A DNA stretch of 64,000 bases from Cristatella mucedo (taxonomy: Eukaryota > Bryozoa > Phylactolaemata > Cristatellidae): assembly GCA_009760855.2 (NCBI GenBank), contig WPIO01000016.1, positions 6,128,501 through 6,192,500 of the forward strand, given 5' to 3'. The notes under the pieces were generated by a model. That model did no database searches and was not told where the DNA came from. It saw nothing but the letters and a program-made list of their open reading frames with translations. Positions within the stretch are counted from its first letter, which is position 1. Each line of letters opens with the position of its first letter. Position numbers and translations under genes: made by a program. Of this stretch, positions 63,031 to 64,000 are shown piece by piece.

Positions 63031-64000
63031 ATTCCCATAACGTACACTTAGCCTCGTTCGCGAGCACGCGCCCAGGTGCGCTAGGCTCGTTCCGCCGGCA
63101 ATCTCGTCGCTCTCACGAGCTTGCCGGCTCTTGCTTTTTCGCGCTCTTGCTTTTGTTGCGCTGCGGCCTTCTCTTCGAACTCTGGCCCTTTATCGCCCTT
63201 TATTCATTCGTCCCCCTCATTCATTTGCCTTAGTTCCTCGCACGCTTGCGCAGCAGCGTCGTCGCGGGCGGGCAGCCTATCGCGGACGACCTCGACGCTC
63301 CAGCGAGTGCTTCGCGTTTCCGAAGACGTGGCATTACGGCTGCAGCTGCTGCTTCCGCGGAGAACTCTGCCGCGGCGCTCGAGCGAGCGCGGCGCGGCGC
63401 GGGCACAGCGCTCGCTCGAGCGGCGGCATCGGCTCTACCGGGCGACTCCGTCGCGGCGAGAGCCACTTGCCGAGAGCTCCCGGATGCTGAGCGCCGCGTG
63501 CGCTTGCTTGCGCCTACTCTTGTCGCAGCGGAGCCGCTTGAGCTGTGAGCGCGCTCAGTAGGAAAGACTCGAGCTTGAAGCGCGCGCGGCTGCAACGCAA
63601 ATAACAGGCGGAGATAAATTCAAACGGATCTTGCTCCGCGGCTCCCGGACGAGGCGTCGACCGCACGCCAGCCTGGAGTCGTACGAAGAGAGGCGGCCGG
63701 AAGCGCGAGCTGCTGCTGCGTCGTCGGGCGACTTCCTGCCGTCTGCTGCTGCTGCCGCTGCCGCTGCCCACTGTCCGCCCAGCTGCAGCTGCACCGGGCG
63801 TCGGAGGAGCAGCCCGCCCGGTAATCACGCCCGCCCGCCCGCGGTTCGGCCCCCGGGCCGCGCGCGCCGTGTTTGCACTCAGACGCTCGCCGCACGCAGC
63901 ACGGCTGAGGCGGCCAAATAAAGATTGAATGTCGGCAAACACCGTCGCGCGGCCCTCTGCGTCGCTTGGATCCAATAAGGCGATCTCGAATTCCCGCCCG
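63031..64000. other. CpG-rich region, no gene assigned
   Basis: Open frames overlap on both strands across the whole stretch. None carries a motif I recognise. CTG/GCC-rich trinucleotide runs occur near 63740-63790. Confidence 0.35.

Noticed and set aside
61619-64000. Overlapping open frames of 100-200 codons on both strands
   Set aside because: High GC removes stops in all frames; no motif, no coherent splice sites. The - strand frame ending near 63514 that begins MDPSDAEGRATVFADIQSLF was considered as a gene start but nothing supports it.

Overview
This window is animal nuclear DNA: it has GT-AG introns, short exons separated by kilobases of repeat, microsatellites, tRNA-headed SINEs, L2/CR1-type LINEs and pogo/Tc1-type DNA transposons. 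Two host genes can be followed exon by exon. One is a TRAF adaptor gene (TNF receptor-associated factor; + strand, about 19.7-37.2 kb, ten coding exons, about 461 residues). The other is a GDE1-type glycerophosphodiester phosphodiesterase (- strand, 54.7-47.1 kb, four coding exons, 321 residues). The repeat content suggests a non-vertebrate metazoan with a LINE/SINE-rich genome, but I cannot name the phylum.

Layout. 1-2.0 kb: a decayed pogo/Tigger transposase (an almost identical copy lies at 39.8-40.9 kb) and a LINE 3' fragment. 2.7-6.4 kb: a large fold-back element with 583-bp inverted arms and a loop made of a degenerate repeat of about 165 bp. 6.4-12.7 kb: mostly unassigned, with diverged SINEs and two candidate 3'-terminal exons of unrecognised genes (10.0 kb on -, 12.2 kb on +). 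12.8-13.7 kb: a segmental-duplication copy of the upstream region and RING exon of the TRAF gene, followed by an L2 LINE that inserted into another repeat. 15.3-18.3 kb: a second, colinear copy of the 165-bp repeat element. 18.3-37.7 kb: the TRAF gene, its introns filled with L2 and SINE sequence. 37.7-45.2 kb: repeats (L2, pogo, SINE, Tc1 fragment, AT and GT microsatellites). 45.4 kb: an extra TRAF-like terminal MATH exon. 46-55 kb: the GDE1-type gene with SINEs in its introns and a very long CT-rich tract just upstream of its start codon. 55.9 kb: a candidate exon of an unknown gene. 57-61.3 kb: SINE pair and two adjacent L2 copies. 61.7-64 kb: GC- and CpG-rich sequence with no gene I can assign.

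How the parts relate. The TRAF product would be a cytosolic receptor adaptor: a degenerate RING, two clear TRAF-type zinc fingers, a coiled coil and a TRAF-C/MATH domain. Its locus has been reshaped by duplication (an extra RING exon upstream, an extra MATH terminal exon downstream). The GDE1-type enzyme is an unrelated, convergently placed membrane phosphodiesterase. The two main SINE families have tRNA-like heads. One carries a 3' tail that matches the resident L2 tail, which fits mobilisation by the L2 machinery.
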